From contig JAMPFQ010000025.1 in NCBI GenBank assembly GCA_023664345.1, positions 1-59,062 on the forward strand: a stretch of 59,062 nt of DNA, in the 5' to 3' direction. Under the pieces are notes generated by a model. The model searched no databases and was not told the DNA's origin. It worked only from the letters and a program-made list of their open reading frames with translations. This stretch comes from Lachnospiraceae bacterium. GTDB lineage: Bacteria > Bacillota > Clostridia > Lachnospirales > Lachnospiraceae. A program made the translations under genes and the position numbers. This document shows, in pieces, positions 1 to 8,414 of the stretch (its first letter is position 1; each line of letters begins with the position of its first letter).

Positions 1-212
1 GTCTCTGCTGCCATCTGTGCAGCATATGGAGTAGATTTCCTTGAACCTCTAAATCCCAGACCACCGGCGCTTGCCCAGCTCAGAGCGTTGCCCTCATTAT
101 CGGTCAGGGTAACGATCGTATTGTTAAAAGAAGACTGGATATGTGCCTGTCCGCGTTCAACGTTTTTCTTTACGCGCTTCTTTGTTACTTTTTTTGCAAC
201 CTGTTTCGCCAT
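1..212 (-). CDS. rpsK: 30S ribosomal protein S11 (partial, C-terminus beyond window)
   Basis: S11 is a platform protein of the small ribosomal subunit that contacts 16S rRNA near the E site. Reading from the ATG at 212, the product starts [20 protein letters not shown] and continues into [15 protein letters not shown], the canonical S11 N-terminal region. About 70 codons are visible; the gene runs off the left edge of the window. It follows rpsM by 87 nt, as expected in the alpha operon. It was too short for ordinary ORF detection because it is cut, but the family match is unambiguous. Confidence 0.96.
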   Translation of the reverse strand, partial: MAKQVAKKVTKKRVKKNVERGQAHIQSSFNNTIVTLTDNEGNALSWASAGGLGFRGSRKSTPYAAQMAAE

Positions 213-299
213 TTTTAAACTAACCTACTTTCTCCTTAAATTTACAGTTACATGGAACCATGGAACCTTAGTATCAAGAAATAATTCAACTTCGTTTCA

Positions 300-671
300 T
301 TATTTCTTTTTGTTAGCCACAGTACGCTTGGGTCCCTTGCGGGTCCTCGCATTGTTCTTGGTATTCTGTCCGCGGACGGGCAGCCCCTTACGATGACGGA
401 TACCACGATAGCAGCCGATCTCCTGCAGTCTCTTGATGTTCAGCGCGACCTCACGTCTCAAGTCACCTTCTACCATGACGTTCAGCTTCTCAAGAGCCTC
501 GGTGATCTTCTTCACTTCCTCATCGGTGATATCCCTGACCCTGGTGTCAGGATTTACGCCTGCTTCCTTCAGAATCTTGTTGGAAGTAGACCTGCCGATC
601 CCATAGACATAGGTCAGACCGATCTCAATTCGTTTTTCTCTGGGTAAGTCAACACCTGCGATACGAGCCAT
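300..671 (-). CDS. rpsM: 30S ribosomal protein S13
   Basis: S13 sits in the head of the 30S subunit and contacts the 50S subunit and P-site tRNA. The 123-residue product begins [14 protein letters not shown] and has the helix-two-turn-helix core, the [17 protein letters not shown] segment near residues 86-102 and a basic C-terminal tail. Length is normal. A GGAGG Shine-Dalgarno sequence lies about 7 nt before the ATG. It is separated from rpmJ upstream by an unusually long 331-nt spacer. Confidence 0.98.
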   Translation of the reverse strand: MARIAGVDLPREKRIEIGLTYVYGIGRSTSNKILKEAGVNPDTRVRDITDEEVKKITEALEKLNVMVEGDLRREVALNIKRLQEIGCYRGIRHRKGLPVRGQNTKNNARTRKGPKRTVANKKK

Positions 672-1002
672 TTACATTTCCTCCATTTCTATGCATCCTT
701 ATCCTGATGCATCCCGCGCACGCTATGGTCTGTTCAACGTGCGCATTCTGTTACTAATTGACTGGGGCTTTCACCCAATCGGATCTGCATCCAATCTGTC
801 TGTTTCCAAGAGAAACATTTCCAAGGGAAATATTTTCCGAAAAGAAACAGTGCCAAGAAGTAATCACCTGTAAGCCCTATCCCAGTTCTATGATAATCAA
901 TGGCATCAAAAATGCTGCGCCATTGGTTCAGCCGCACATAAAAACCGGACAAGAACTCACTTGACCTGCCGGTCTGTCAGCCAGACCGCATACGGGCAGT
1001 GA
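672..1002 (-). other. 331-nt gene-free, hairpin-rich spacer between rpmJ and rpsM
   Basis: I find no convincing gene here. On the transcribed minus strand there are several stem-loops: GGTCTG/CAGACC just after rpmJ, TTTCC-CTT-GGAAA and GTTTC-TCTT-GGAAAC in tandem, and a 7-bp GCGCACG/CGTGCGC stem about 50 nt before rpsM. Spacers inside ribosomal operons are usually a few tens of nucleotides, so this could be a regulatory leader of the rpsM part of the operon. A 72-codon TTG-start frame crosses it but has no ribosome binding site and no recognisable product. Confidence 0.6.
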
Positions 1003-1116
1003 TCATCCCTGTCTCTGCTTATGCTTCGGATTCTCGCAGATTACTCTGATGCGTCCTTTTCTCTTGATGATCTTGCACTTTTCGCAAATTGGTTTTACTG
1101 ATGATCTAACCTTCAT
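1003..1116 (-). CDS. rpmJ: 50S ribosomal protein L36
   Basis: This is a 37-codon gene. The product starts [20 protein letters not shown] and ends in [10 protein letters not shown]. It is the zinc-binding (C+) form of L36: Cys11, Cys14, Cys27 and His32 form the expected C-x2-C-x12-C-x4-H site. GGAGG lies 7-8 nt before the ATG at 1116. A consensus promoter is located about 35-60 nt upstream, so rpmJ can be transcribed independently of the inserted gene that precedes it. Confidence 0.97.
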   Translation of the reverse strand: MKVRSSVKPICEKCKIIKRKGRIRVICENPKHKQRQG

Positions 1117-1149
1117 CTTAAACCCTCCTTTCAAAAAAGACCGCTTTAT

Positions 1150-1178
1150 ATTATAGCATAGGGGCTGCCGCTTGGCAA
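1150..1178 (-). promoter_or_regulatory. Sigma-A promoter restarting the distal ribosomal operon before rpmJ
   Basis: On the minus strand TTGCCA (1173-1178), a 17-nt spacer and TATAAT (1150-1155) form a near-consensus promoter, with transcription expected to start near 1143. The promoter overlaps one arm of a 12-bp stem-loop (ATAGGGGTTGCC / GGCAGCCCCTAT, about 1158-1185) that lies 25-50 nt after the preceding membrane-protein gene. The hairpin lacks a U-run, so it is not a typical terminator. Confidence 0.85.
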
Positions 1179-1210
1179 CCCCTATCTAATAACATTTAGA
1201 CCATATTTTT

Positions 1211-2530
1211 CTATTTTTTTGAAATTTCTTTCCATGCCTGTATCCCCATACAGCCCACGGCCAGGGCCGCCACCGCAATGATGCGGAAAGTAAACCGGGC
1301 ATGCAGCGCCGAGTGATGCTGCACCGCGATGATCCATACAAAGGGGATGCAGAAAACGAGCATGTAGGGAATCAGACCGATCAATGCCCCCATCCCTTTT
1401 TTCCTGCAGGCTGCTATGATCAACGTCAGGGAGACCAGCGCTATGACCGCCGCCATAACAGGATAGATCACATGATCATACTCCTGCAGGTTCAGGCCGA
1501 TCACATAAAAGCCTCCGTTCAAGCGGGGCCTGCCGCCGATGGCCTCCGTCCTGCCGATGATGGACCATATGGCATCCCTGATGGTGCCCGTGTGCAGCGT
1601 CAGATCCGCAATGATCCATTTCATGGCCCACATGCCCGCATAGCCAATGCCCCAACATACGCTGTAGCCGATCGTCTTTTGCAGGATATCCTTCAGCGCC
1701 GGAACTGCCTCTGACCGGCTTCTGACTGCTTTACTTTCATTGATAAGGAAGAAAGCACAGAGAGGAAATCCCAGCGTTACTATCGGATAAGTCAGGAAAT
1801 CAAAATAGGAAGTCAGGATCCCCACCATCAGGAAAAACTCCGGATACCGTTTCTTTTCCTGCAGCCGATCATTCTTCAAAAGCATGAATATCAGGGCCGC
1901 CAGCGTGATGACCCAGCACACTGTCATGGTCAGCGATACCAGCACCAGCAGCGGTTTCATGAACAGGAACCCAGCGATCATCGCCACTGCCACACCGGGC
2001 TGTTTCTTCCTGACGGACAGCGCCGCCGCCACAGCCATCAGCAGAAACTGCATCAGCACACCCATCACAGATATCTGCTTCCAGCTGAACACCAGGAGCA
2101 GTGGCTTCAGATACACCAGATATCCGTGCCAATATCGGGAATACTCATGCAGATGCATACTCTCGGTATCCTGTCCGGCACAATAGGCTTTCAGGGAATC
2201 CTCCGGCGTCCAGACCTCTTCCTCCAGGTCATTGTGGTACATCCACATTGCATGCTCGAACACATTCTTTCCCGGGATCCGTTCTATGGCATTCTGTACC
2301 ATGATGGCATCCGTGTAGGATTCCCGCTTCGTCTGCAGATAGACCGCAAAACCGCTGTACGATCCCTGATCCACATCCCTTAACATGACATCTGTACTGA
2401 CCGCCACATGGCGTTTCATTCCCTCTGTGGGCAGGCAAAAGACCAAGATCAGCAGCAGCGTTCCGAACAGGGCGCTTCCCAGGATCGATACCGCCATATT
2501 GCGCAGCAGTTTTCCAAACTGCGCTTTCAC
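1211..2530 (-). CDS. Polytopic membrane protein inserted in the ribosomal operon
   Basis: The 439-residue product has an N-terminal membrane segment (residues 11-32), an extracytoplasmic region of about 110 residues, and roughly nine further hydrophobic segments. I do not recognise a characterised family. The layout resembles GT-C-type or lipid-linked sugar membrane proteins, but no catalytic motif is evident. The start is GTG at 2530, immediately after the infA stop codon (TAA then GTG), with GGAGAG inside the end of infA as ribosome binding site. Translation is therefore probably coupled to infA. No ribosomal operon I know has a gene of this type between infA and rpmJ. Confidence 0.85.
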   Translation of the reverse strand: MKAQFGKLLRNMAVSILGSALFGTLLLILVFCLPTEGMKRHVAVSTDVMLRDVDQGSYSGFAVYLQTKRESYTDAIMVQNAIERIPGKNVFEHAMWMYHNDLEEEVWTPEDSLKAYCAGQDTESMHLHEYSRYWHGYLVYLKPLLLVFSWKQISVMGVLMQFLLMAVAAALSVRKKQPGVAVAMIAGFLFMKPLLVLVSLTMTVCWVITLAALIFMLLKNDRLQEKKRYPEFFLMVGILTSYFDFLTYPIVTLGFPLCAFFLINESKAVRSRSEAVPALKDILQKTIGYSVCWGIGYAGMWAMKWIIADLTLHTGTIRDAIWSIIGRTEAIGGRPRLNGGFYVIGLNLQEYDHVIYPVMAAVIALVSLTLIIAACRKKGMGALIGLIPYMLVFCIPFVWIIAVQHHSALHARFTFRIIAVAALAVGCMGIQAWKEISKK

Positions 2531-2749
2531 TTACTTATCTCTCCAGATGATACGTCCCTTGCTCAGGTCGTAGGGAGACAGTTCCAGAGTCACCTTATCA
2601 CCGGGAAGGATACGGATAAAATTCTGGCGCAGTTTGCCGCTGATATGAGCCAGCACACGATGCCCGTTCTCCAGTTCCACCTGAAACATGGTGTTGGGCA
2701 GCTTTTCCACTACTGTTCCTTCAATTTCGATCACATCACTTTTAGACAT
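2531..2749 (-). CDS. infA: Translation initiation factor IF-1
   Basis: IF-1 binds the ribosomal A site during initiation. The 72-residue product is a single OB-fold/S1 domain starting [19 protein letters not shown], with [20 protein letters not shown] in the middle and the end [10 protein letters not shown]. Length is standard. GGAGG precedes the ATG. Its last codons carry the ribosome binding site of the inserted membrane-protein gene, which begins at the very next base after the stop. Confidence 0.98.
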   Translation of the reverse strand: MSKSDVIEIEGTVVEKLPNTMFQVELENGHRVLAHISGKLRQNFIRILPGDKVTLELSPYDLSKGRIIWRDK

Positions 2750-2770
2750 ACACTTCCTCCAACATACTTT

Positions 2771-3031
2771 TTACTGTGTTTCGATATACTTCTTGATCGC
2801 ATACCTGATCTCTTCGGGATAAACTTTTCCGCCTGTCTGAAGCTTCCGCAGCAGTCCATCTTCCACCGTCCTCTTAATGGGCTGGATATGTTTCAGCTTT
2901 TTCTTCTTGGGCCGCTCCTGCGTCTTCGTCTTCCCGTCGCACAGGAAAACAAATTCACCCTCGCAGGCCGCGACCACATACAGGCTGCCTTTATCATGTC
3001 CCGCTTTCGAGATCACAAACTGTCCTATCAT
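2771..3031 (-). CDS. KOW-domain RNA-binding protein
   Basis: The 86-residue protein starts MIGQFVISKAGHDKGSLYVV, a KOW/SH3-like barrel of the ribosomal L14e/L27e type, followed by a basic KTKTQERPKKKKLKHIQP stretch (about residues 34-51) and an acidic helical tail. Proteins like this are commonly found between map and infA in clostridia and are presumed to bind rRNA or ribosomes; the role has not been defined. It sits 42 nt after map and 21 nt before infA in the same transcription unit. Confidence 0.9.
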   Translation of the reverse strand: MIGQFVISKAGHDKGSLYVVAACEGEFVFLCDGKTKTQERPKKKKLKHIQPIKRTVEDGLLRKLQTGGKVYPEEIRYAIKKYIETQ

Positions 3032-3073
3032 CTTCTCATCTATTCTCCATGCGCACGGACCACCCGGCTTCCG

Positions 3074-3826
3074 TTAATACAGGGTAAGGATCTCCGGCTC
3101 GCCCTCCGTGATCAGTATCGTATTTTCATAATGAGCCGATATGGAGCCGTCTTCCGTAACAACGGTCCAGTCATCGTCAAGCCATTCCACATCCGCCCTG
3201 CCCATATTGATCATGGGCTCGATGGCAAGGGTCATGCCGGGCCGCAGTTTCGGCCCCCGGCGGATCTGTGCGAAATTAGGCACCTGAGGATCCTCATGAA
3301 GCTGTGTTCCCACACCGTGTCCCACCAGATCCCTCACGATCCCATATCCGTAAGGCTTTATATAGGAAGCAATGGCGTTGGAAATGTCAAATAAATGATT
3401 TCCGGCTCTTGCTGCTTTTATACCCGCAAAAAAACTCTCCCTTGTGGCATCGATCAGCTGCCTTGCCTCCTTGCTGATCTGGCCCACCGCATGGGTCCGG
3501 GCCGCATCGGAATGATATCCTTTGTAGATCATCCCCGCGTCCAGGCTGACGATATCGCCCTCCTGCAGAATCCGATGCTTGTTGGGGATCCCATGAACCA
3601 CCTCATCGTTCACAGACACGCAGATGCTTGCGGGATATCCGTTATAATGCAGGAAATTGGGAATGCCCTCCAGCTGTCGGATCAGCTTGTCGCCTTTGAT
3701 ATCGATATCTCTGGTGGAAATACCGGGTCTTATGAATTCTTCCAGTTCCTTATGTACAATTGCCAGTCGCCTGCACGATTCACGGATCAGCTGGATCTGC
3801 TCCGGCGTCTTGATTATGATCCCCAT
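3074..3826 (-). CDS. map: Methionine aminopeptidase, type I
   Basis: The enzyme removes the initiator methionine from nascent proteins. The 250-residue product has the pita-bread fold signatures: substrate-pocket histidine in NFLHYNGYPASICVSVN, metal ligands in SLDAGMIYKGYHSDAARTH (two Asp), LVGHGVG (His), LAIEPMINMG (Glu) and SAHYENTILI (Glu). There is no N-terminal zinc-finger extension. It begins 6 nt after the adk stop codon, so the two are transcribed together. Confidence 0.97.
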   Translation of the reverse strand: MGIIIKTPEQIQLIRESCRRLAIVHKELEEFIRPGISTRDIDIKGDKLIRQLEGIPNFLHYNGYPASICVSVNDEVVHGIPNKHRILQEGDIVSLDAGMIYKGYHSDAARTHAVGQISKEARQLIDATRESFFAGIKAARAGNHLFDISNAIASYIKPYGYGIVRDLVGHGVGTQLHEDPQVPNFAQIRRGPKLRPGMTLAIEPMINMGRADVEWLDDDWTVVTEDGSISAHYENTILITEGEPEILTLY

Positions 3827-3832
3827 GGCGCT

Positions 3833-4474
3833 TTACCTCAGGATCTCCGCGATCGCCGCGAACACATCCTGCATATCCATTGTGCCGTCAACAGTCTTCA
3901 GCACGCCTTTTCCGATGTAGAAATCAATCAGGGGCTGTGTCTGCTCATGGTATATTTTCAGCCGGTTCTGGACTGTTTCCGGCTTATCATCATCGCGGAG
4001 CGCCAGTTCGCTGCCGCAGCTGTCGCAGATGCCTTCTTTCTTGGGCGGAACATGCTCCAGATGGTAGGTGGCGCCGCACTTTAAGCAGGCACGCCTGCCG
4101 GACATCCTTTTCACGATGTTTTCATCCGGCACATCCACATTGATAGCATAGTCGATCTTCTCGCCCAGCCTGTTCAGCGCCTCGTCCAGTACCTCCGCCT
4201 GAGGGATGGTGCGGGGAAATCCGTCCAGCACATATCCTGATGCGCAGTCCGGCTGCGCTACTCTGTCAAGGAGAATCTTCACAGTCAGTTCATCAGGCAC
4301 CAGAAGCCCCTGATCCATATATTTCTTTGCCTCCATGCCAAGTTCCGTTCCGTTCTTGATGTTGGCACGGAAGATATCTCCCGTGGAAACATGCGGGATC
4401 TTATATCTTTCCGCGATCATTTTCGCCTGCGTGCCCTTGCCTGCGCCGGGTGCGCCTAACATGATAATCTTCAT
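3833..4474 (-). CDS. adk: Adenylate kinase
   Basis: This enzyme interconverts ATP, AMP and ADP in the cytosol. The 213-residue long-form enzyme has the P-loop GAPGAGKGTQ at residues 7-16, the AMP-binding DGFPRT motif, and a LID with C-x2-C and C-x2-C pairs (CLKCG and CDSCG, about residues 130-152), the structural zinc site of Gram-positive adenylate kinases. It is the first gene after the terminator downstream of secY and has its own promoter. Confidence 0.98.
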   Translation of the reverse strand: MKIIMLGAPGAGKGTQAKMIAERYKIPHVSTGDIFRANIKNGTELGMEAKKYMDQGLLVPDELTVKILLDRVAQPDCASGYVLDGFPRTIPQAEVLDEALNRLGEKIDYAINVDVPDENIVKRMSGRRACLKCGATYHLEHVPPKKEGICDSCGSELALRDDDKPETVQNRLKIYHEQTQPLIDFYIGKGVLKTVDGTMDMQDVFAAIAEILR

Positions 4475-4527
4475 TCTCTGCCTCTCAATCTGCCGACATA
4501 TGATACCGACTCTAAAATAACAGTTCT

Positions 4528-4556
4528 ATTGTAACTATTTTATCAAGAATTTTCAA
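4528..4556 (-). promoter_or_regulatory. Sigma-A promoter for adk-map-infA-rpmJ
   Basis: On the minus strand TTGAAA (4551-4556), 17 nt, TACAAT (4528-4533). This gives a transcript start near 4521 and a leader of about 47 nt before adk. It lies just after the terminator downstream of secY, which makes an independent transcription unit likely. Confidence 0.8.
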
Positions 4557-4577
4557 TATCTATCTTTGATTTTACTG

Positions 4578-4609
4578 AAAAAAGGAAACCGTCTGAGCCG
4601 ACAGTTCCC
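4578..4609 (-). terminator. Intrinsic terminator downstream of secY
   Basis: The minus strand forms GGGAACTGTC - GGCTCA - GACGGTTTCC (10 pairs, two of them G-U) followed directly by six T. It is positioned 168 nt after secY and just before the adk promoter. Confidence 0.8.
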
Positions 4610-4637
4610 TTTCCCTTATATGAATACAATTCAGTTC

Positions 4638-4768
4638 ATACCGCCTCCTGCGGCACAAACAATCAATGAACCGGTGCAAGTCTGGAAGAATCCACTTGTG
4701 GATTCTTCCCGGAATGACTTAGATTTTCTTAGGTCAGGTCCTTTCTGGCCTTAGAAAATCTTCATTCC
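4638..4768 (-). repeat. Interspersed repeat, copy 1 (52-nt core plus two hairpins)
   Basis: Bases 4641-4692 match 51443-51494 at 47 of 52 positions. The core runs into a short hairpin whose arms are GGAAGAATCC/GGATTCTTCC, then into a longer one with GGAATGA and GATTTTCT arms (about 4711-4768). The hairpin sequences differ between copies but the pairing is kept. It lies between secY and adk and contains no gene. Confidence 0.8.
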
Positions 4769-4776
4769 GTGCACGC

Positions 4777-6090
4777 TTAGTTCTCCAAAAAGCCTTTATA
4801 ATTGCGGACCAGCATCTGGGACTCAAGCTGCTTGATAGTCTCCAGGACGACGCTGACGATAATGATCAGGCTGGTGCCGCCAAAGGACACGGACGCCTTG
4901 AACACGCCGCTGAAAATATAGGGCAGTACCGCAATGATGGTCAATCCGACAGCGCCGATGAACACCACATAGTTGAGAACCCTGTTCAGATAATCGCTGG
5001 TAGGCTTGCCGGGTCTGATACCGGGGATAAAGCCGCCCTGCTTCTTCATGTTGTCGGCGATCATCAGCGGATTAAAGGTAATGGACGTGTAGAAATACGC
5101 AAAAAATATGATCAACACGATATATACCAGCAGTCCGACGGAGTATTTGATCTGACTGGGATTGCACCAGTAACCGGCATTCAGGTACTTTAAGATCTCG
5201 CTCCATACGCCTGTTCCCTTATACCCCGCAAAAGAGGATATGATGATGGGAAGCTGGAGCAGGGACTGCGCGAAGATCACCGGAATGACACCGGAAGTAT
5301 TCACTTTCAGCGGAATACTGGAAGTATTGCCGCCTACCATTTTTCTGCCCTGTACCTTGTTGGCGTACTGTACCGGAATCTTGCGCACGCCATCGTTCAG
5401 GATGATGACCAGCACCACCATGGCGATGATGATGGCAAAAATGATCACTGCCGCCAGGATAGCCGTAGCGGGCGCTTTTCCAAAGACAAACTGTTCAAAC
5501 AGGTTGCTCAGATCTTCCGGAAGCCTGGAAATGATATTGATAACCAGTACAATGGAGATACCGTTTCCGATACCTTTCTCCGTGATCCTCTCACCAACCC
5601 ACATCAGGAACGCACTGCCCGCAGTCAGCGTCACGATGGCCGTGATCACGTTCAGCGCGTTAAACTCCGTCAGATAGCCCTGCCTGCCGAAACCGATGGA
5701 CATTGCCGTAGACTGGATCAGCGCCAGCCCGATGGTCACATATCTTGTGATCGCCGTCATCTTCTTCCTGCCGTCCTCACCGTCACGCTGCATCTCCTCA
5801 AGCTTGGGGATCGCGATCGTGAGCAGCTGGATAATGATGGAGGAAGTGATATAGGGGCTGATGTTCAATGCCAAAATGGACATATTCAAAAAGGAACCAC
5901 CTGTGATCGCATCAAAAAAACTGAACGCACCCTCAGACTGAGCAGCAAACCAATTCCTGAAATATGCGCCGTTCACCCCCGGAACAGGCAGCTGTGACCC
6001 GATACGGATCACAACCAGCATGCCGAAAGTAAACAGTATCTTATCTCTGATCTCTTTGATCTTGAATGCGTTTTTCAGTGTTGTAAGCAT
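4777..6090 (-). CDS. secY: Protein translocase subunit SecY
   Basis: SecY is the channel of the SecYEG translocon in the plasma membrane. The 437-residue product has ten transmembrane segments, starting [20 protein letters not shown]. It carries the family signatures LPVPGVNG in the first periplasmic region, NISPYITSSIIIQLL in TM2, and the cytoplasmic loop with GIRPGKPTSDYLNRVL before TM9. The ATG overlaps the rplO stop by one base (TAATG), so the genes are translationally coupled. Confidence 0.98.
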   Translation of the reverse strand: MLTTLKNAFKIKEIRDKILFTFGMLVVIRIGSQLPVPGVNGAYFRNWFAAQSEGAFSFFDAITGGSFLNMSILALNISPYITSSIIIQLLTIAIPKLEEMQRDGEDGRKKMTAITRYVTIGLALIQSTAMSIGFGRQGYLTEFNALNVITAIVTLTAGSAFLMWVGERITEKGIGNGISIVLVINIISRLPEDLSNLFEQFVFGKAPATAILAAVIIFAIIIAMVVLVIILNDGVRKIPVQYANKVQGRKMVGGNTSSIPLKVNTSGVIPVIFAQSLLQLPIIISSFAGYKGTGVWSEILKYLNAGYWCNPSQIKYSVGLLVYIVLIIFFAYFYTSITFNPLMIADNMKKQGGFIPGIRPGKPTSDYLNRVLNYVVFIGAVGLTIIAVLPYIFSGVFKASVSFGGTSLIIIVSVVLETIKQLESQMLVRNYKGFLEN

Positions 6091-6551
6091 TACATCACCT
6101 CTGCTGTTCCACCAAGCGCCTCAATCTTTTCCTTTGCAGATGCGCTGTAAGCATCCACTTTTACGTTGAGTTTTTTGGTAAGTTTTCCGTTTCCGAGTAT
6201 CTTTACGCCATCCTTACCATTCTTGATCATTCCGTTTCTGTGGCGTTTGATGATACCAGCTTCCACAAGGGCATCCACATCCACTGTTGCCCCGTCCTCA
6301 AAGCGTTCGAGAGCACTGACATTGATCGCCAGTATTTCCTTTGCGTTCATGTTTTTAAAGCCTCTCTTGGGAATTCGTCTGTACAAAGGCATCTGACCGC
6401 CTTCAAAACCGATCCTGGGCGCCCCGGAACGGGCTTTCTGACCCTTATGTCCCTTACCTGCAGTCTTGCCGTTTCCTGAACCATGTCCACGGCCTCTTCT
6501 GAAATCATTGTGCTTGGAACCTTTTGCGGGTCTCAAATTGGATAATTCCAT
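6090..6551 (-). CDS. rplO: 50S ribosomal protein L15
   Basis: L15 is a late-assembly 23S rRNA-binding protein. The product (153 residues) starts [20 protein letters not shown], has the glycine-rich basic N-terminal extension ([19 protein letters not shown]) and the globular C-terminal domain. I chose the ATG at 6551, which has GGAGG at the right distance; an in-frame GTG nine bases upstream would lie too close to that ribosome binding site. The stop codon overlaps the secY start. Confidence 0.97.
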   Translation of the reverse strand: MELSNLRPAKGSKHNDFRRGRGHGSGNGKTAGKGHKGQKARSGAPRIGFEGGQMPLYRRIPKRGFKNMNAKEILAINVSALERFEDGATVDVDALVEAGIIKRHRNGMIKNGKDGVKILGNGKLTKKLNVKVDAYSASAKEKIEALGGTAEVM

Positions 6552-6572
6552 TTCTAACACCTCCTTATCTCA

Positions 6573-6764
6573 TCATACTTCTACTTCTTCAACTTTCAAC
6601 AAATGGCCAACCTGGCGGATCTGTCCCCTGGTGGCATCATTGTCAGGAAGTATTATGGACTTACCGATCTTGCGAAGTCCCATAGATTCAACAGTTGCTC
6701 TATTCTTCGGCACCGCCCCGATCGTGGACTTTACCAAAGTGATCTTTAACTTCTTATCTGCCAT
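6573..6764 (-). CDS. rpmD: 50S ribosomal protein L30
   Basis: The 63-residue small protein of the large subunit starts MADKKLKITLVKSTIGAVPK and has the LRKIGKSIILPDN segment typical of bacterial L30. It lies between rpsE and rplO in the spc order, with 41 nt and 21 nt spacers. Confidence 0.96.
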   Translation of the reverse strand: MADKKLKITLVKSTIGAVPKNRATVESMGLRKIGKSIILPDNDATRGQIRQVGHLLKVEEVEV

Positions 6765-6805
6765 TGTTGTTCTCCTTTTTATTCCAGTTTTGTTCCAACT
6801 CTCCG

Positions 6806-7315
6806 CTAGGCCAAGATCTCTTCAACTGACTTGCCGCGGCTCTTAGCTACCTCTTCAGGAGACTTCAGCTGACTCAGACCGGTGATCGTAGCAAGAACAA
6901 CATTCTGCTTGTTGTTGGAACCGAGGGACTTGGTACGGATATTCTTGATGCCTGCAAGCTCGCATACCACACGGGCAGGACCGCCTGCGATGATACCGGT
7001 ACCTTCGGGAGCCTTTTTCAGCAATACATTGGAAGAGCCATACTTACCGATAAAATCGTGTGTGATGGAATTATTCTCATCCAATGCAACTTTGACGATG
7101 TGCTTCATCGCGTCTTCCTTACCCTTGCGGATCGCCTCGGGAATCTCTACAGCCTTACCAAGGCCGGCGCCTACATGGCCGTTGCCGTCCCCTACAACTA
7201 CCAACGCGGTAAAACGCATGTTACGGCCGCCCTTGACAGTCTTGGTTACACGCTTGATAGTAACAACCTTATCCGTTAACTCAAACTGGCTTGCATCTAT
7301 GATTGTGTGTTTCAT
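6806..7315 (-). CDS. rpsE: 30S ribosomal protein S5
   Basis: S5 contributes to decoding accuracy and mRNA unwinding at the entry channel. The 169-residue product has the double-stranded RNA-binding-like N-terminal domain ([20 protein letters not shown]) and the C-terminal domain with [19 protein letters not shown] and [15 protein letters not shown]. Length is normal. AAAGGA precedes the ATG at a long distance, so the ribosome binding site is modest. Confidence 0.98.
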   Translation of the reverse strand: MKHTIIDASQFELTDKVVTIKRVTKTVKGGRNMRFTALVVVGDGNGHVGAGLGKAVEIPEAIRKGKEDAMKHIVKVALDENNSITHDFIGKYGSSNVLLKKAPEGTGIIAGGPARVVCELAGIKNIRTKSLGSNNKQNVVLATITGLSQLKSPEEVAKSRGKSVEEILA

Positions 7316-7338
7316 GGTGTTGTATCCCTCTTCCTTTC

Positions 7339-7707
7339 CTAGAATTCCAGGCCAGCTTCTCTTGCTGCCTCGGCTAATGCTGCCACTTTGCCATGATAGA
7401 TATAGCCGCCTCTGTCAAAAACAACTGTCTTGATGCCTTTCTCCTGTGCGCGTTTCGCGATCACAGTACCGAGATATGCCGCCGCCTCAACATTATTGGT
7501 CTTCTCCAGCTCGCCCTTGATATCTTTCTCAAGAGTGGAAGCGGATGCTAATGTATTCCCAACAGTATCGTCGATAATTTGAGCATACATATGATTGTTG
7601 CTCCTGAATACTGCCAGACGGGGTCTTTCAGCAGTACCGCTGAAGCGGTTACGGATTCTCATGTGCTTTTTCACACGAACATCTTTTCTTGATTTCTTTT
7701 TAACCAT
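7339..7707 (-). CDS. rplR: 50S ribosomal protein L18
   Basis: L18 links 5S rRNA to the central protuberance. The product from ATG 7707 (122 residues) starts [20 protein letters not shown] and has [18 protein letters not shown] and the C-terminal [24 protein letters not shown]. An ATG two codons upstream at 7713 is only three bases from GGAG, so 7707 is preferred. Confidence 0.97.
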   Translation of the reverse strand: MVKKKSRKDVRVKKHMRIRNRFSGTAERPRLAVFRSNNHMYAQIIDDTVGNTLASASTLEKDIKGELEKTNNVEAAAYLGTVIAKRAQEKGIKTVVFDRGGYIYHGKVAALAEAAREAGLEF

Positions 7708-7727
7708 CTTCATACTCTCCTTATCTA

Positions 7728-8270
7728 TTATTTCTTGCCGGTCTTACCAACTTTACGTCTGATCGTCTCATCGGCATACTTGATACCCTTGCCCTTATAA
7801 GGTTCAGGCTTTCTCTTATCCCTGATCTCGGCTGCGAACTGGCCAACCTTCTCTTTATCAATACCCTTTACGATGATCACGTTCTGTCCTTCTACAACGG
7901 ACTCGATGCCCTCGGGATCTTCCATCTCAACGGGATGGGAATATCCCAGGTTCAGTGTCAGCTTCCTGCCGCTCTTGGCCGCTCTGTATCCGACACCGTT
8001 CACCTCCAGCTTCTTCTGGAAGCCCTCGGTAACACCTACAACCATATTATGGATGAGAGTTCTGGTCAGGCCGTGAAGAGATTTCATCCTCTTCAGGTCA
8101 TTAGGCCTGGAAACCCGCACCTCAGCGCCCTCTACCTTGATCTCCATTTCAGTGGGCAACACCCTCTCAAGAGTACCCTTGGGTCCCTTGACCGTCACCC
8201 TGTTATTTTCTGCAACTTCCACAGTAACGCCTGCGGGAATCGCGATTGGCATTCTACCTATACGTGACAT
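7728..8270 (-). CDS. rplF: 50S ribosomal protein L6
   Basis: L6 lies near the factor-binding site of the large subunit. The 180-residue product starts [19 protein letters not shown], contains two similar domains, and carries the signature [17 protein letters not shown] near the C-terminus. Length is normal. Confidence 0.98.
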   Translation of the reverse strand: MSRIGRMPIAIPAGVTVEVAENNRVTVKGPKGTLERVLPTEMEIKVEGAEVRVSRPNDLKRMKSLHGLTRTLIHNMVVGVTEGFQKKLEVNGVGYRAAKSGRKLTLNLGYSHPVEMEDPEGIESVVEGQNVIIVKGIDKEKVGQFAAEIRDKRKPEPYKGKGIKYADETIRRKVGKTGKK

Positions 8271-8414
8271 GCCCGTACCTCCTGTTTTTATATTTAGAAC
8301 GATTGCTGCCTTACACTTTCCGCAAGTTCGTCATGAAAACTTGGAATTATCGCAAAAAATCAAATACTCCAATGAGCAAAAACCGCTCATTTCCGCGCTT
8401 GATTTTTCTGCTCC
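8271..8414 (-). other. 144-nt intergenic segment between rpsH and rplF with a nested hairpin
   Basis: No gene is seen. The minus strand can form an outer AAATCAA/TTGATTT stem enclosing an ATGAGC/GCTCAT hairpin (about 8360-8408). The spacer is longer than most in this operon; it may be an RNA processing or regulatory site. Confidence 0.5.

Noticed and set aside
734..952. 72-codon frame on the minus strand in the rpmJ-rpsM spacer
   Set aside because: It starts with TTG, has no ribosome binding site, and its composition (FLALFLFGKYFPWKCFSWKQ) follows the tandem hairpins and is not that of a recognisable protein.
1158..1185. 12-bp stem-loop after the inserted membrane-protein gene as a strong terminator
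   Set aside because: There is no U-run on either strand after the stem, and the -35 box of the rpmJ promoter lies within it; it may slow polymerase but is not a standard terminator.
3395..4084. 229-codon plus-strand frame opposite map and adk
   Set aside because: It is antisense to two certain genes and has no recognisable motifs; long antisense frames are expected in GC-rich codon contexts.
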